Source: Streptomyces sp. B21-105
GTDB taxonomy: Bacteria; Actinomycetota; Actinomycetes; Streptomycetales; Streptomycetaceae
DNA: 64,000 nucleotides
Assembly: GCF_036898465.1 (NCBI RefSeq)
Contig: NZ_JARUMJ010000001.1
Coordinates: forward strand, 372,001 to 436,000
Direction of reading: 5' to 3'
The translations under genes and the position numbers were made by a program. This document shows, one piece after another, positions 1 to 9,246 of the stretch; position 1 is the stretch's first letter, and each line of letters opens with the position of its first letter. The notes beneath the pieces are model-generated. The model had not been told where the DNA came from and made no database searches. It saw only the letters and a program-made list of their open reading frames with translations.

Positions 1-492
1 ACACCGCACGGTGAGCGGTCCGGCCGCTCAGGGTGTACTCGTGGACCGCCAGCCTGCCCCCGGGGCGAGCGCGTCGCGGACCGCCGCGAGCACGGCGTCG
101 GGATCGGCGACGTTGCGGAAGAGATAGGCGGCGAAGACCGCGTCGAAGGGGCCGTGCACGCCTGCCTCGGCCAGCCGCTCGGCAGGGGCCCGCACGAACG
201 TCACCCCGCTCCGCCACGGTTTGCCGGCGGCACGCTCCAGCATGCCCGCCGAGGCGTCCACGGCGGTGATCTCGGCGCCGGGCAGGACGGCGGCGAGGGC
301 TGCCGTGGAGGCGCCGGTGCCGCAGCCGAGGTCCAGCACACGAAGCCCGGCGCCGCCGCGGGGCAGGCCGAGACGGCGCGCCGAGCGGCGCAGTTGGCCG
401 TGGTAGCCGGGATTGGCGGCGACCAGGGCGTCGTAGCTGCGGGAAGCGTGGTCGAACGCGGCGGCCAGCTTCTCGTCGCGCAGCAGGGTCAT
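1..492 (-). CDS. crtT: SAM-dependent methyltransferase of the carotenoid locus, partial, apparent frameshift
   Basis: This class I methyltransferase gene reads leftward out of the window. The ATG at 492 is preceded by GAGGAG at good spacing. The SAM-binding motif VLDLGCGTG is at residues 52-60. Lying directly behind crtY on the same strand, it matches crtT of the Streptomyces crtY-crtT-crtU operon; the role of CrtT in isorenieratene metabolism is not settled in what I know. The reading frame is broken: after DALAPG (around base 66) the frame of the ATG ends at the TGA at 28-30, while a one-base shift gives GRLAVHEYTLSGRT, the expected family continuation. Either one base is missing from the C-run/G-run at 57-65 or the gene is damaged. 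The rest, and any crtU, would lie left of base 1. Confidence 0.75.
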
Positions 493-499
493 ACGGTCT

Positions 500-557
500 C
501 CTCGGTCATACGGTCTCGTCGGTCGTGCGGACTCGTCGGTCGTGCGGACTCGTCGGT
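500..557. repeat. 17-bp tandem repeat between crtY and crtT
   Basis: Two perfect copies of CGTCGGTCGTGCGGACT (517-533 and 534-550) are followed by a partial copy (551-557) and preceded by a diverged copy (500-516). The diverged copy also resembles bases just inside crtT. Read leftward the repeat creates a six-codon frame (MTEETV) whose stop overlaps the crtT ATG as ATGA, so it may couple translation to crtT. Confidence 0.8.
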
Positions 558-619
558 AGGGGGGCGCGGAACTGTGCGGAACCTTGTCGGGTGGGGGCAC
601 GGTCGGTGTCGGACCGGGG

Positions 620-1813
620 TCACGGGCCGGACCGGGCCGTGCGGGGAAGCCAGGGCAGCTCGGCCGCGCTGTGGAGCATCGGCAGGACGGGGGTGCGGAT
701 GCCGACGGAGAAGTCCTCGTGAAGTCGGGTCTCGCCGTCGAGGAAGCGCAGCAGCCGTCGCATCGGCACCTGGGCGAAGAGCCGGGCGAAGAAGGCGGCG
801 CCGTCGACGCGGCCGCTGTCCAGCGCCCGCAGCATCACCGCGTCCATGGCGCGCGAGCGGGCGGAGTGGGCGGGCGGGGGCAGCGGATGGCGCCCCGCGC
901 GCAGGGCTTCGGCGACGGCCCGCGTCTGACGCTGGACGGCGGAGAACGTGTATCCCGTGGACGGCCGGGTCGCGCCGCCCGCCGCACCGATGCGGAACAC
1001 CGACGGCGCCGCCCGGCGGGCGAAGCGGGCGTCGGTCATCGGGATGACGCCGGTCTCCGTGGCGGTGACCTCGAAGCCGCCGAGGCGCAGCACGTCGCCG
1101 GTGTAGTGGCGCAGCGCCTCGTCGTAGGCGTGTCGGGTCAGGACCGCGTGGGAGAACTGGGTGTACTCCACGAGTGCCCGGTGGCGGTCGGTGGGGAGCA
1201 GGTAGCCGAAGGCGAGTCCGCGGGACGGCTGCGGCACCCGGAAGTCCATGAGCATCGCCGTGCCGGGGTCGAACGCCGGGCGGTCGGTGCGCACGAACCA
1301 GCCGCGGAAGTGCTGCAGCAGGGTGGTGCGGGCCGCCGGGAGGCGGGCGAGCGGGCGGGAGTCGAACACCCAGCGGGCGTGCACGGCGACGGGCCGGCCC
1401 TCGTGGGTGCGCGCGAGGATCTCGGCTCCGTCGGCGTCGCCGCGCACCGTCTCGACGGCCGCCTCCAGCCGTCGGACGTCGTCGCTGTGGGCCAGGGCGT
1501 GGTCGACATGGCGGGCGAAGTCGTCGGAGCGGAGCATCTTGTAGCGCAGCGGGGCGATGTCGTCCTCGGTGGGCCGCCCGGTGGAGTCGTGTACGCGCAG
1601 CCGCCGCCATTCGGCGGTCACGGCGTCGTCGTAACGCCCGCCCCCCGCTTCCCAGAAGCACCATGTGCGGCGCGGCGGACGAAGGGGGCCGGGCGGGGCG
1701 TCCAGCAGCACGGTGGACACCCGCCGGCCTTGCGGGGCGGGGTGCGAGAGGCGGTGGGCCAGGGAGAGTCCGGCTGCTCCCGCGCCCAGGATGGCCACCT
1801 CTGCGTGCAGCAC
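620..1813 (-). CDS. crtY: lycopene beta-cyclase
   Basis: The product (397 aa) is a CrtY-type lycopene cyclase, which closes the end rings of lycopene to give beta-carotene, the precursor of isorenieratene. The N-terminal dinucleotide-binding motif GAGAAGLSLAHRL starts at about residue 10, followed by the cyclase-typical RTWCFWE segment and, in the second half, the IPMTDARF and STGYTFSAVQRQ segments. I chose the GTG at 1813 because AAGGGAG lies six bases upstream; the frame stays open much further upstream without any recognisable protein. It is divergent from crtE across a shared control region and followed by crtT, the standard crtYTU order. Confidence 0.9.
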   Translation of the reverse strand: MLHAEVAILGAGAAGLSLAHRLSHPAPQGRRVSTVLLDAPPGPLRPPRRTWCFWEAGGGRYDDAVTAEWRRLRVHDSTGRPTEDDIAPLRYKMLRSDDFARHVDHALAHSDDVRRLEAAVETVRGDADGAEILARTHEGRPVAVHARWVFDSRPLARLPAARTTLLQHFRGWFVRTDRPAFDPGTAMLMDFRVPQPSRGLAFGYLLPTDRHRALVEYTQFSHAVLTRHAYDEALRHYTGDVLRLGGFEVTATETGVIPMTDARFARRAAPSVFRIGAAGGATRPSTGYTFSAVQRQTRAVAEALRAGRHPLPPPAHSARSRAMDAVMLRALDSGRVDGAAFFARLFAQVPMRRLLRFLDGETRLHEDFSVGIRTPVLPMLHSAAELPWLPRTARSGP

Positions 1814-2058
1814 GAGCCGCTCCCTTCGTACGACGCTCCCGCCGGCGGCGCGTCTGCAGCAGCATTCACCCGGGGAGGCCTCGGCGGATGCAGGCTCCGC
1901 CGGTTGTCGGCCATCCGGGGCCGCCGAGTGCGTGACCGGCCCGTTCTCTCCCACCTCGCGTCGGTCGTGCGTCGGATCAGCCCGCGTGGTCGGGAACGCC
2001 GTCCTCCCGGAGGCAGCGGCCGAGCCGGTGCAGACCGCGTCTGGCGTGACTCTTGACT

Positions 2059-2090
2059 GCATGCCGTCTCGGACGCATGCCGTCTCGGAC
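2059..2090. repeat. 16-bp perfect tandem repeat in crt control region
   Basis: GCATGCCGTCTCGGAC occurs twice back to back (2059-2074, 2075-2090). Each copy begins with the palindrome GCATGC. A TTGACT hexamer lies just upstream at 2053-2058. Confidence 0.9.
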
Positions 2091-2196
2091 GGCTGTCGCG
2101 GCTCCCTCACCATGCGAAGCGCGTCAGTGGCGCGACAACTCGCATCGTCTGTGCGTCGTTTTGCGCCCGCTTCGGGTGGGCGGCGGCGTCGCCCGA

Positions 2197-2212
2197 TCGC
2201 CCGATCGGGCGA
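2197..2212. promoter_or_regulatory. 16-bp perfect palindrome, candidate crt operator
   Basis: TCGCCCGATCGGGCGA is a perfect palindrome about 100 bases before the crtE start. A further half-site, GCCCGATCG, lies immediately to its left (2191-2199). The position between divergent crt operons suggests a dimeric regulator site, but the protein is unknown. Confidence 0.45.
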
Positions 2213-2312
2213 AAACCGACCGCACGTTGTCCCCCGATGGCGCATCCGTGGCGGCCTCGGCCGCGGAAGGCATTACGTCAGACCCGAAGCGACCGTGGCG
2301 AGAGGAACCGGG

Positions 2313-3728
2313 ATGCGTCCCACCGAGGCGAAGGATCTTCCTGTGCCCGAGAAGGCACCCGACCCTCGGACCGAGCGCCCTCCGAGCGGCCGTCCCCGCC
2401 TCGGGGACGGCCCCCGCTCCTCCGGCGGCCGCGCATCGGACCCGCAGGACCCGCACGTCCGGCCGCCGTACCCGCACGTCCGACGCGACCCCCACGTCCG
2501 GCCCGACCCGCACGTCCACCCGGACCCGGATGTGAACCGGCTCGACGCCGTCGACGGCGATGTGCCCGCCGCCGTGGGGCGCGTCCTCGACGCCCTCCTG
2601 GCCGAACGGGTGGAGCAAGCCGCCGCGCTGGATCCGGTGTTCGGCCGTGACGTCGCCGAACGCGTCGCACAGTGCACCGTGGAGGGAGGCAAGCGCATGC
2701 GCTCCCAGTTCGTGTGGTGGGCGCTGCGTGCCTGTGGCGGCGGCGCCGCGGAGGCGGAGGCCGCCCTGCGGGTCGGTGCCGCCCTCGAACTGATCCAGAC
2801 CTGTGCGCTCGTCCACGACGACGTCATGGACGGCTCCCGGCTGCGCCGCGGACGGCTCGCCCTGCACGCGGACGTCACCGCCCAGTACGCCGACGCCGTG
2901 CCCGCCGACCGCGCCCGGCGCTTCGGCGAGGCCGCGGCGATCCTCGCCGGGGATCTGGCCCTGGCCTGGGCCGACGACACCGTCGCGACCGTCGTGGCGC
3001 CCCCGGACACGGACCGCGCCCTGCGCGATCTGTGGAGCACCATGCGCACGGAGATGGTGGCCGGGCAGTATCTCGACATCCAGGGCCAGGCGACCTCCTC
3101 GCTGTCCCTGGCCCGGGCCGTCCGCGCCGCCTGCCTCAAGAGCGCGCTGTACTCCGTCGAACGCCCGCTGGCGCTCGGAGCCGCCCTGGCCGGAGCGGAC
3201 GGTGCACAGAGCACGGCCCTGTGCTCGGCGGGCCGGTGCGTCGGCATCGCGTTCCAACTGCGCGACGACCTCGCCGACGCCTTCGGCGACCCACGGCGCA
3301 CCGGCAAACCCGTGGGCGGCGACATCCGGGCGGGCAAACCCACCTACCTGGCGGCCGTGGCGCGGGCCCGTGCGGAGACGACGGGCGACCGCCGCGCCCT
3401 CGCCGTGCTGCGGCGCTCCCTCGGCCGCACCGACCTCTGCGAGAGCCGTCTCGCCGAGGTCCGCGACGTCCTGGTGGCCACCGGCGCCCGTGACCTCGTC
3501 GAGGCGAAGATCGACCGGCTGGTCGCCCAGGGGATGCGCCACCTCGACTCCGCCGTCCTGGAGCCGCAGGCCCGAGGGCGCATTCGACGGCTGCTGCACG
3601 CCTCGGCCGGCACGACCCCCACCGCCATCCTCAGCCCAAGTCCCACACCCGGAGGGTGCGGAGCGGAGGACGGCGGCCCGCCGCTCTCCCTCCTCCCCTC
3701 CGCCGGCACCGACGGAGTCCCGCGATGA
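2313..3728 (+). CDS. crtE: geranylgeranyl diphosphate synthase with repetitive N-terminal extension
   Basis: This polyprenyl synthetase (471 aa) makes geranylgeranyl diphosphate, the C20 precursor of phytoene. The first aspartate-rich motif DDVMD is at residues 169-173 and the second, DDLAD, at 318-322. The catalytic domain begins only at about residue 75: the N-terminal part is a low-complexity Pro/Arg/His segment with PHV repeated four times, so the protein is longer than usual members of the family. The ATG at 2313 is chosen because AGAGGAA precedes it. A shorter true start is possible. The stop overlaps the crtI ATG (ATGA), so translation is probably coupled. Proline-rich, probably flexible sequence also follows residue 430. 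Confidence 0.9.
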   Translation: MRPTEAKDLPVPEKAPDPRTERPPSGRPRLGDGPRSSGGRASDPQDPHVRPPYPHVRRDPHVRPDPHVHPDPDVNRLDAVDGDVPAAVGRVLDALLAERVEQAAALDPVFGRDVAERVAQCTVEGGKRMRSQFVWWALRACGGGAAEAEAALRVGAALELIQTCALVHDDVMDGSRLRRGRLALHADVTAQYADAVPADRARRFGEAAAILAGDLALAWADDTVATVVAPPDTDRALRDLWSTMRTEMVAGQYLDIQGQATSSLSLARAVRAACLKSALYSVERPLALGAALAGADGAQSTALCSAGRCVGIAFQLRDDLADAFGDPRRTGKPVGGDIRAGKPTYLAAVARARAETTGDRRALAVLRRSLGRTDLCESRLAEVRDVLVATGARDLVEAKIDRLVAQGMRHLDSAVLEPQARGRIRRLLHASAGTTPTAILSPSPTPGGCGAEDGGPPLSLLPSAGTDGVPR

Positions 3729-5284
3729 CCAGAACCGTTCCCGGACGCACGGATCACGTCGTGGTGATCGGCGCCGGGCTCTCCGGCCTGGCGGCCACGC
3801 TGCACCTGCTCGGCGCGGGCCGCCGGGTCACCCTGGTCGAACGCGACCCGCTGCCCGGCGGCCGCGCCGGACGCCTGGAGCGCGGCGGCTACCGCATCGA
3901 CACCGGGCCCACCGTGCTGACCATGCCCGACCTGGCCGACGAGGCGTTCGCGGCGGTCGGCGAGAACCTGCGCGACCGCGTCGACCTCGTCCCGCTGCAC
4001 CCCGCCTACCGGGCGCTGTTCGCCGACGGCAGCGGCCTCGACGTGCACACCGACCCGCAGGCGATGGAGGCGGAGGTCGAGCGTTTCGCGGGTGCCGCCG
4101 AAGCCGCGGGCTACCGGCGGCTGCGCGCGTGGCTGGAGCAGCTGTACCGGGCGCAGCTGCGGCGGTTCATCGACGCGAACTTCGACTCCCCCTTCCAGTT
4201 GCTGACCCCGGACCTGGCCCGGCTCGCCGCCCTCGGCGGATTCGGCCGGCTGGACGCGAGGATCGGCCGTCACCTGCGCGACGAACGGCTGCGCCGCGTC
4301 TTCTCCTTCCAGGCGCTGTACGCCGGGGTCGCCCCGGCGCGAGCGCTGGCCGCGTACGCCGTGATCGCCTACATGGACACCGTCGCCGGCGTGTACTTCC
4401 CCCGCGGGGGCATGCACGCCCTTCCGCAGGCCATGGCGGACGCCGCCGCGAGGGCCGGCGCCGATCTCCGGTTCGGCCAGGACGTCACCCGGCTGGAACG
4501 CTCCGCCGGCCGGGTCACCGCCGTCGTCACCGTCCAGGACCGCATCGCGTGCGACGCCGTGGTCCTCACCCCGGAGCTGCCCGTCTCCTACGCGCTCCTC
4601 GGTCGCACACCGCGGCGTCCCGTGCGGATCCGGCACGCGCCGTCGGCCGTCGTCCTGCACGCCGGAACGGACCGTACCTGGCCCGGACTCGCCCATCACA
4701 CTCTGTCGTTCGGGGCGCGGTGGCACCGCACCTTCGACGAACTCACCCGCGAGGGGCGTCTGATGAGCGACCCGTCGCTGCTCATCACCCGGCCCACCGC
4801 CACCGACCCGACGCTCGCCCCGCCCGGCCGGCACCTCCACTACATCCTGGCCCCCTGCCCGAACACCGACATCGGTCCGGACGCCGCCGCCTGGAGCGAC
4901 CTCGCACCGCGCTGCCGCGACAGCGTCCTGCGGGAACTCCAGCGACGCGGACTCGACGGCATCGCCGAAGCCGTCGAGGAGGAGGTCCTCGTCACTCCCG
5001 CCGACTGGACGGCACAGGGGCACGCGGCCGGCACCCCCTTCTCGGCCGCCCACACCTTCGCGCAGACCGGCCCCTTCCGGCCGCGCAACCTCGTTCGCGG
5101 CACCGACAACGCCGTGCTCGCGGGCTGCGGCACCACACCGGGGGTCGGCGTTCCCACCGTACTGCTGTCCGGCAAGCTCGCCGCGGCGCGGATCACCGGC
5201 CGGCAGGCGCCTCCCGGGCGCGGCCCGTCGACGGTGGCGGCGGCACCGCTCATGTCGCCCGTGCAGGAAGGAGCGCGCCCGTGA
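3725..5284 (+). CDS. crtI: phytoene desaturase
   Basis: The product (519 aa) is a CrtI-type FAD-dependent desaturase, which turns phytoene into lycopene. The FAD-binding [17 protein letters not shown] is at about residues 16-32, followed by [13 protein letters not shown], and the carotenoid-desaturase C-terminal signature [16 protein letters not shown] is near the end. Length fits the family. It overlaps crtE by four bases at its start and crtB by four at its end (GTGA), so crtE-crtI-crtB is one tightly coupled operon. Confidence 0.94.
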   Translation: MTRTVPGRTDHVVVIGAGLSGLAATLHLLGAGRRVTLVERDPLPGGRAGRLERGGYRIDTGPTVLTMPDLADEAFAAVGENLRDRVDLVPLHPAYRALFADGSGLDVHTDPQAMEAEVERFAGAAEAAGYRRLRAWLEQLYRAQLRRFIDANFDSPFQLLTPDLARLAALGGFGRLDARIGRHLRDERLRRVFSFQALYAGVAPARALAAYAVIAYMDTVAGVYFPRGGMHALPQAMADAAARAGADLRFGQDVTRLERSAGRVTAVVTVQDRIACDAVVLTPELPVSYALLGRTPRRPVRIRHAPSAVVLHAGTDRTWPGLAHHTLSFGARWHRTFDELTREGRLMSDPSLLITRPTATDPTLAPPGRHLHYILAPCPNTDIGPDAAAWSDLAPRCRDSVLRELQRRGLDGIAEAVEEEVLVTPADWTAQGHAAGTPFSAAHTFAQTGPFRPRNLVRGTDNAVLAGCGTTPGVGVPTVLLSGKLAAARITGRQAPPGRGPSTVAAAPLMSPVQEGARP

Positions 5285-6312
5285 CCGCCCGGGAACTCGA
5301 CGCGGCGGGCATCACCGAACCGGCGCTGCGCGCGGCCTACGCACAGTGCCGTCGGCTCAACGCCCGGCACGGCCGGACGTACTTCCTCGCCACCCGGCTG
5401 CTGCCCGTGGAACGCCGTCCCGCCGTCCACGCCCTCTACGGCTTCGCCCGCTGGGCCGACGACATCGTCGACTCCCCGGCAGCGGACGTCCCCGTCCATC
5501 GCCGGGCGGCCGACCTGACCCACCTCGAGCAGCGCCTGCACCGCGGGCTGCGGGACGGCCGCAGCACCGAGCCGGTGGTCCTCGCGCTCGCCGACACGGC
5601 CCGCCGCTACGCCATCGACCACCGGCACTTCCACGACTTCATGGCGTCCATGCGCAGCGACCTGGAGGTGACCGACTACCCGACCTACGCCGACCTGCGC
5701 GCCTACATGCACGGTTCGGCCGCGGTGATCGGGCTGCAGATGCTGCCGATCCTGGGCACCGTGGTCCCCCGTGAGGAAGCGGCCCCGCACGCCGCGGCCC
5801 TGGGGGTCGCCTTCCAGCTGAGCAACTTCCTGCGCGATGCGGGCGAGGACCTCGACCGCGGACGCGTCTACCTGCCCGCCGACCTGCTGTCCGCGCACGG
5901 CGTGGACCGCGAGCTGCTGCACTGGAGCCGGAGGACCGGCCGCCGCGACCCACGGATCCGCGCGGTACTCGAAGCCTTCGCGCACCTGACCCGGGGCGTC
6001 TACCGCGAAGCGGCGCCGGGCATCGCCATGCTCGACCCGGTGTCCCGTCCCTGCATCCGCACCGCGTTCGTGCTGTACGGCGGCATCCTGGACGCCGTCG
6101 CCGCCGACGGATACACGGTGCTGCACCGCCGTGCCGTGGTCCCGCGGCGACGGCGCGCCACGATGGCCGCCGACGGGCTGGTGCGCCTGCTGGCCGCCCG
6201 CACCGCGGCGCGCGCGGGCCGCCGGACCGTGCTTCCCACCGCGCCCGCCCGAGGACGGCCCACGGCGTCCGGGACCTCCGCGGCGGCGCCCCTGCACGAG
6301 GAGGCCGTGTGA
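5281..6312 (+). CDS. crtB: phytoene synthase
   Basis: The product (343 aa) is a squalene/phytoene synthase that condenses two geranylgeranyl diphosphates head to head. The two magnesium-binding aspartate-rich motifs are visible: DDIVD at residues 60-64 and DAGED at 186-190, the latter inside the family signature [17 protein letters not shown]. It starts at a GTG overlapping the crtI stop, and its own stop overlaps the start of the Rieske gene. The Arg/Ala-rich C-terminal tail (after about residue 290) is not part of the conserved fold. Confidence 0.94.
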   Translation: MTARELDAAGITEPALRAAYAQCRRLNARHGRTYFLATRLLPVERRPAVHALYGFARWADDIVDSPAADVPVHRRAADLTHLEQRLHRGLRDGRSTEPVVLALADTARRYAIDHRHFHDFMASMRSDLEVTDYPTYADLRAYMHGSAAVIGLQMLPILGTVVPREEAAPHAAALGVAFQLSNFLRDAGEDLDRGRVYLPADLLSAHGVDRELLHWSRRTGRRDPRIRAVLEAFAHLTRGVYREAAPGIAMLDPVSRPCIRTAFVLYGGILDAVAADGYTVLHRRAVVPRRRRATMAADGLVRLLAARTAARAGRRTVLPTAPARGRPTASGTSAAAPLHEEAV

Positions 6313-7367
6313 GCCCTGACCGTTCCCTCCGCCGCGGACGCTTCCCGCTGTCGCTGCGCCGGCGCCCGGTCGCCTGGGAGCGACAGCGTCCGACCTGGCG
6401 CGAGGCCCGTCCGGCGGTGATCGCCGAGGCGCTCAAGCGCGCGCAGGCCCGCCCGTCGGGCAACTGGTACGTGGTGGGCGCGAGCCGGGACGTCCGCGAC
6501 GACCGGCCGCTGGCCCGCACGATCGCCGGGCAGGAGATCGTCGTCTGGCGCGACGCGTCGGGCCGGCTCGTCGCCGGACCCGGCATCTGCCCTCATCTGG
6601 GGGCGCCGCTGCGCGACAGCCCCGTGCGGTGCGGCGCCCTGGTCTGCCACTGGCACGGACTCGCCCTGCGCGGCGGTCCGTTCGCGGGCTGGGACCCCCT
6701 GCCCGCACACGACGACGGCGTGCTGGTGTGGGTGCGCCTGGACGACGTGGGCGGCGAGCCTCCTCTCGGGGCGCCGGTGGTGCCGGTCAGGCCCGCCCTG
6801 GCGGGCGCGGTGTCGGCCGTCTACGTCGGCGTCGGCACGTGCGAGCCGGAGGACGTCGTGGCCAACCGGCTGGATCCGTGGCACGGCGCCTGGTTCCACC
6901 CCTACTCCTTCGTCGACCTGACCGTCGTCGACGCTCCCGGAGCGAAGGCGCGGGCCACGGCGGAGGCATTCGGGACGGCGGCGGCGCACGACTCGGACAG
7001 GGAGGACGGTTTCACCGTCGACGTCTCCTTCAAGCTCGCCGGCCGGCTGGTGGTGCCCGTCCGCGCGGTGTTCACCGCGCCCGAGCCGCGCACGGTCGTC
7101 ATGCGCATCGTCGAGGGCGAGGGCCGGGGGTCGGTGGTGGAGACCCACGCGACACCGCTCGGGCACGACGACCGGGGCAGGCCGCGCACGGCGGTGGTGG
7201 AGGCGGTCGTGGCCGCGTCGGACCGCCCCGGCTTCGCCGTGGCGCGCACGCTGTCGCCGCTGCTGCGACCGCTCGTGCGGGCCGCCGCCGGACGCCTGTG
7301 GCGCGACGACCTGGCGTACGCGGAAAGGCGCCGGCACCTGCGCTCGACGGGGCGTTTCCCCGGCTGA
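6309..7367 (+). CDS. Rieske [2Fe-2S] protein of the carotenoid operon (DUF5914-type)
   Basis: The product (352 aa) has a Rieske domain in its first half: Cys94-x-His96 and Cys113-x2-His116 (CPH ... CHWH) are the cluster ligands. The second half, roughly residues 170-340, resembles the uncharacterised domain I know as DUF5914, found beside Streptomyces carotenoid genes. It starts at a GTG overlapping the crtB stop by four bases, so it is the fourth gene of the crtE-I-B unit. In S. griseus and S. coelicolor this slot is described as crtV. No transmembrane segment or export signal is evident. A role as oxygenase or electron donor for ring modification is inference only. Confidence 0.75.
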   Translation: MSPDRSLRRGRFPLSLRRRPVAWERQRPTWREARPAVIAEALKRAQARPSGNWYVVGASRDVRDDRPLARTIAGQEIVVWRDASGRLVAGPGICPHLGAPLRDSPVRCGALVCHWHGLALRGGPFAGWDPLPAHDDGVLVWVRLDDVGGEPPLGAPVVPVRPALAGAVSAVYVGVGTCEPEDVVANRLDPWHGAWFHPYSFVDLTVVDAPGAKARATAEAFGTAAAHDSDREDGFTVDVSFKLAGRLVVPVRAVFTAPEPRTVVMRIVEGEGRGSVVETHATPLGHDDRGRPRTAVVEAVVAASDRPGFAVARTLSPLLRPLVRAAAGRLWRDDLAYAERRRHLRSTGRFPG

Positions 7368-7478
7368 TCCGGTCCGGTCCTTGTCCTCGGCGTCGTCTGT
7401 CGCCGTCGTCATCGTTCTCCGGGAGCCACGAGCCCACGGGCGAGGCCGTCAGGCTGCCCGCCGTCCGCGCGTCCGCCG

Positions 7479-7703
7479 TCAGGCGGCCGACCACTGGTGC
7501 GGTCTGCCTCCCCGCCACTCGACCCATCGCGCGTCGTCGAGCACACGGTCCGGTTCGGCTACCCCGGCCGCTTCGAGGAACACGGTCAGATCATGGTCGG
7601 AGTAGGCCGTGCCGAGGATCTCGTCCCGCCCGCCGGTGTGCACGGTCACCCGCCGGCCGCCCGAGGGGGACGGCCGGTGGACGACGATCGGAGCACCCGC
7701 CAT
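7479..7703 (-). CDS. small conserved hypothetical protein
   Basis: A 74-residue acidic protein with no signal peptide or membrane segment. The middle (ILGTAYSDHDLTVFLEAAG) and the Trp-rich end (ARWVEWRGG) look like a folded, conserved small protein; I recall similar small Streptomyces proteins without known function. The ATG at 7703 has GGAGG only one base away, which is too close for normal initiation, so the start is uncertain. It stands alone, convergent with the carotenoid operon. Confidence 0.55.
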   Translation of the reverse strand: MAGAPIVVHRPSPSGGRRVTVHTGGRDEILGTAYSDHDLTVFLEAAGVAEPDRVLDDARWVEWRGGRPHQWSAA

Positions 7704-7805
7704 ACCTCCAGCGTGCGCCCCGGACGACGCCGGAGCCAGTCCGCGGCGGCCGGAGCCCGAGCGACGGTGCGACGGGGGCGGTCGGCACCCCGCGGGCCGT
7801 TCCGT

Positions 7806-7821
7806 TCAACCGTTCGGTTGA
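7806..7821. promoter_or_regulatory. TetR-like operator candidate
   Basis: TCAACCG-TT-CGGTTGA is an inverted repeat with perfect 7-bp arms and a 2-bp centre. It overlaps a TTGACA hexamer (7818-7823) pointing toward the gene at 7952; no convincing -10 follows. The architecture resembles TetR-family operators, but no TetR gene is nearby. The rest of 7704-7951 shows nothing else. Confidence 0.4.
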
Positions 7822-7951
7822 CATCGGGTTCCGTCTTTCGCCGCCCCGGTCGATGCGAACGGACGACGCGGGACGGCGTCGGGCCCGCCGACACTGACAG
7901 GGCCCAGGCGCCGGGCTTCCTACGCCACCCCCTCAGAAAGGCCCGATCAGC

Positions 7952-9112
7952 GTGTCCAGTTTTGTGAGCAGACGACATGTCCTCGCCACCGGCGCCGGCG
8001 CCGCTCTCGGTCTCGGCGCGGCCGGTGCGACCGGTGCGAACGCGGCCCCGGCGGCCGCCGCCCCCACCGCCTCCCGACACCCGGCCGGCGCCGGGGCCGA
8101 GGAGAGAAGGACGCTGGACGAGCTCTACCGGGACGCCGTCGCGGAAGGCGGCAGGCTCGTGGTCTACGCGGGCGGCGACACCCCCACCCAGCAGGACGCC
8201 ACGAAGGCCGCCTTCCGCAGCAGCTTCCCGGACATCGACCTGACGCTCGTCGTCGACTACAGCAAGTACCACGACGTCCGCCTCGACAACCAGTTCGCGA
8301 CCGCCAGCGTCGTGCCGGACGTCATACAGCTCCAGACCCTCCAGGACTTCACGCGCTGGAAGGACCAGGGCCGTCTGCTGCACTACCGGCCCGCCGGGTT
8401 CTCCCGGTTGTACGACGCCTTCAAGGACCCCGAAGGCGCGTGGGTGGCCGTCGGCGCGCTCGCCTTCAGCTTCATGTACGCCCCGGCGGCGGTCGGCTCC
8501 CGACCGCCCCTCACCCCGCTCGACCTCGTCGACCCCCGGTGGAAGGGGCAGATCGCCTCCTCGTACCCGCACGACGACGACGCGGTGCTGTACCTGTACT
8601 CCCTGTACGTGCGGAAGTACGGGTGGGAGTGGGCGGCGAAGCTCGCCGCGCAGGACGTGCGCTTCGCCCGGGGCAGCCACACGCCCAGGCAGGCCGTGAC
8701 CGCAGGCGAGAAGGCGATCGGCATCGGCGGCGGGGGATCGCTGACCGCCCCGCCCTCGTCGCCGGTCCGCTTCGTCGCCGCCGACGGCCACCCGTTCATG
8801 GCCTGGGGGCAGCGCGCGGCGATCCTCAAGCAGGCCGCCCACCCCACGGCCGCCAAACTCTTCCTCAACTGGCAGCTGTCGCCGGAGAGGCAGAACGGCT
8901 CTTCCAACGGCTGGTCCGTGCGCACCGACGTCACCCCGCCCAGCGGCCTCAAGCCGATCTGGGAGTACCCGAACGGCAACCTGGACGGGTTCCCCCGCTT
9001 CATGGCGGACCGGGCCCAGGTCGAACGCTGGAAGCAGACCTTCGCCCTGTACTTCGGCGAGGTCCAGGGCGAGCCGACGCCCGGCCGGCTGGGGCTGCAC
9101 CCGGGGGCGTAG
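7952..9112 (+). CDS. Tat-exported ABC-type solute-binding protein (FbpA-like)
   Basis: The product (386 aa) begins with a twin-arginine signal (SRRHVLATGAGAALGLG, cleavage near residue 32), and the mature part is a family 1/6-type periplasmic binding fold, starting with DELYRDAVAEGGRLVVYAGG. This class binds ferric iron, thiamine, putrescine or sugars in other bacteria; the ligand here cannot be read from sequence. No permease or ATPase accompanies it, so it may be an orphan or a sensor partner of the adjacent two-component system. GTG 7952 has GAAAGG about ten bases upstream. There is no lipobox. Confidence 0.75.
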   Translation: MSSFVSRRHVLATGAGAALGLGAAGATGANAAPAAAAPTASRHPAGAGAEERRTLDELYRDAVAEGGRLVVYAGGDTPTQQDATKAAFRSSFPDIDLTLVVDYSKYHDVRLDNQFATASVVPDVIQLQTLQDFTRWKDQGRLLHYRPAGFSRLYDAFKDPEGAWVAVGALAFSFMYAPAAVGSRPPLTPLDLVDPRWKGQIASSYPHDDDAVLYLYSLYVRKYGWEWAAKLAAQDVRFARGSHTPRQAVTAGEKAIGIGGGGSLTAPPSSPVRFVAADGHPFMAWGQRAAILKQAAHPTAAKLFLNWQLSPERQNGSSNGWSVRTDVTPPSGLKPIWEYPNGNLDGFPRFMADRAQVERWKQTFALYFGEVQGEPTPGRLGLHPGA

Positions 9113-9246
9113 CCGCGCGGCGGGGGCCGCCGGCGCGCCGGAGAGACGACCGGCGGCCGGCGGTCCTGGCCGCACGCGGCCGGTGCAGGCGGTGGATAGA
9201 CTCGGGCGGCCTGTCCGAGTGGATCATCCGTCCAGGGGAGTTCGCC

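Larger units (their letters stand above)
1814..2312. promoter_or_regulatory. divergent control region between crtY and crtE
   Basis: About 500 bases without a convincing gene separate the two carotenoid transcription units. The region contains a 16-bp tandem repeat (2059-2090), a 16-bp perfect palindrome (2197-2212) and an AGAGGAA ribosome site for crtE. In other Streptomyces the crt genes are light-induced through the sigma factor LitS and regulator LitR; neither gene is in this window, and I could not identify a -35/-10 pair with confidence. Confidence 0.6.

Noticed and set aside
2803..6312. A frame of more than 1100 codons crossing crtE, crtI and crtB
   Set aside because: Only its last third is real (crtB from 5281); the earlier part is the out-of-frame shadow of crtE and crtI, rich in Arg, Pro and Ala.
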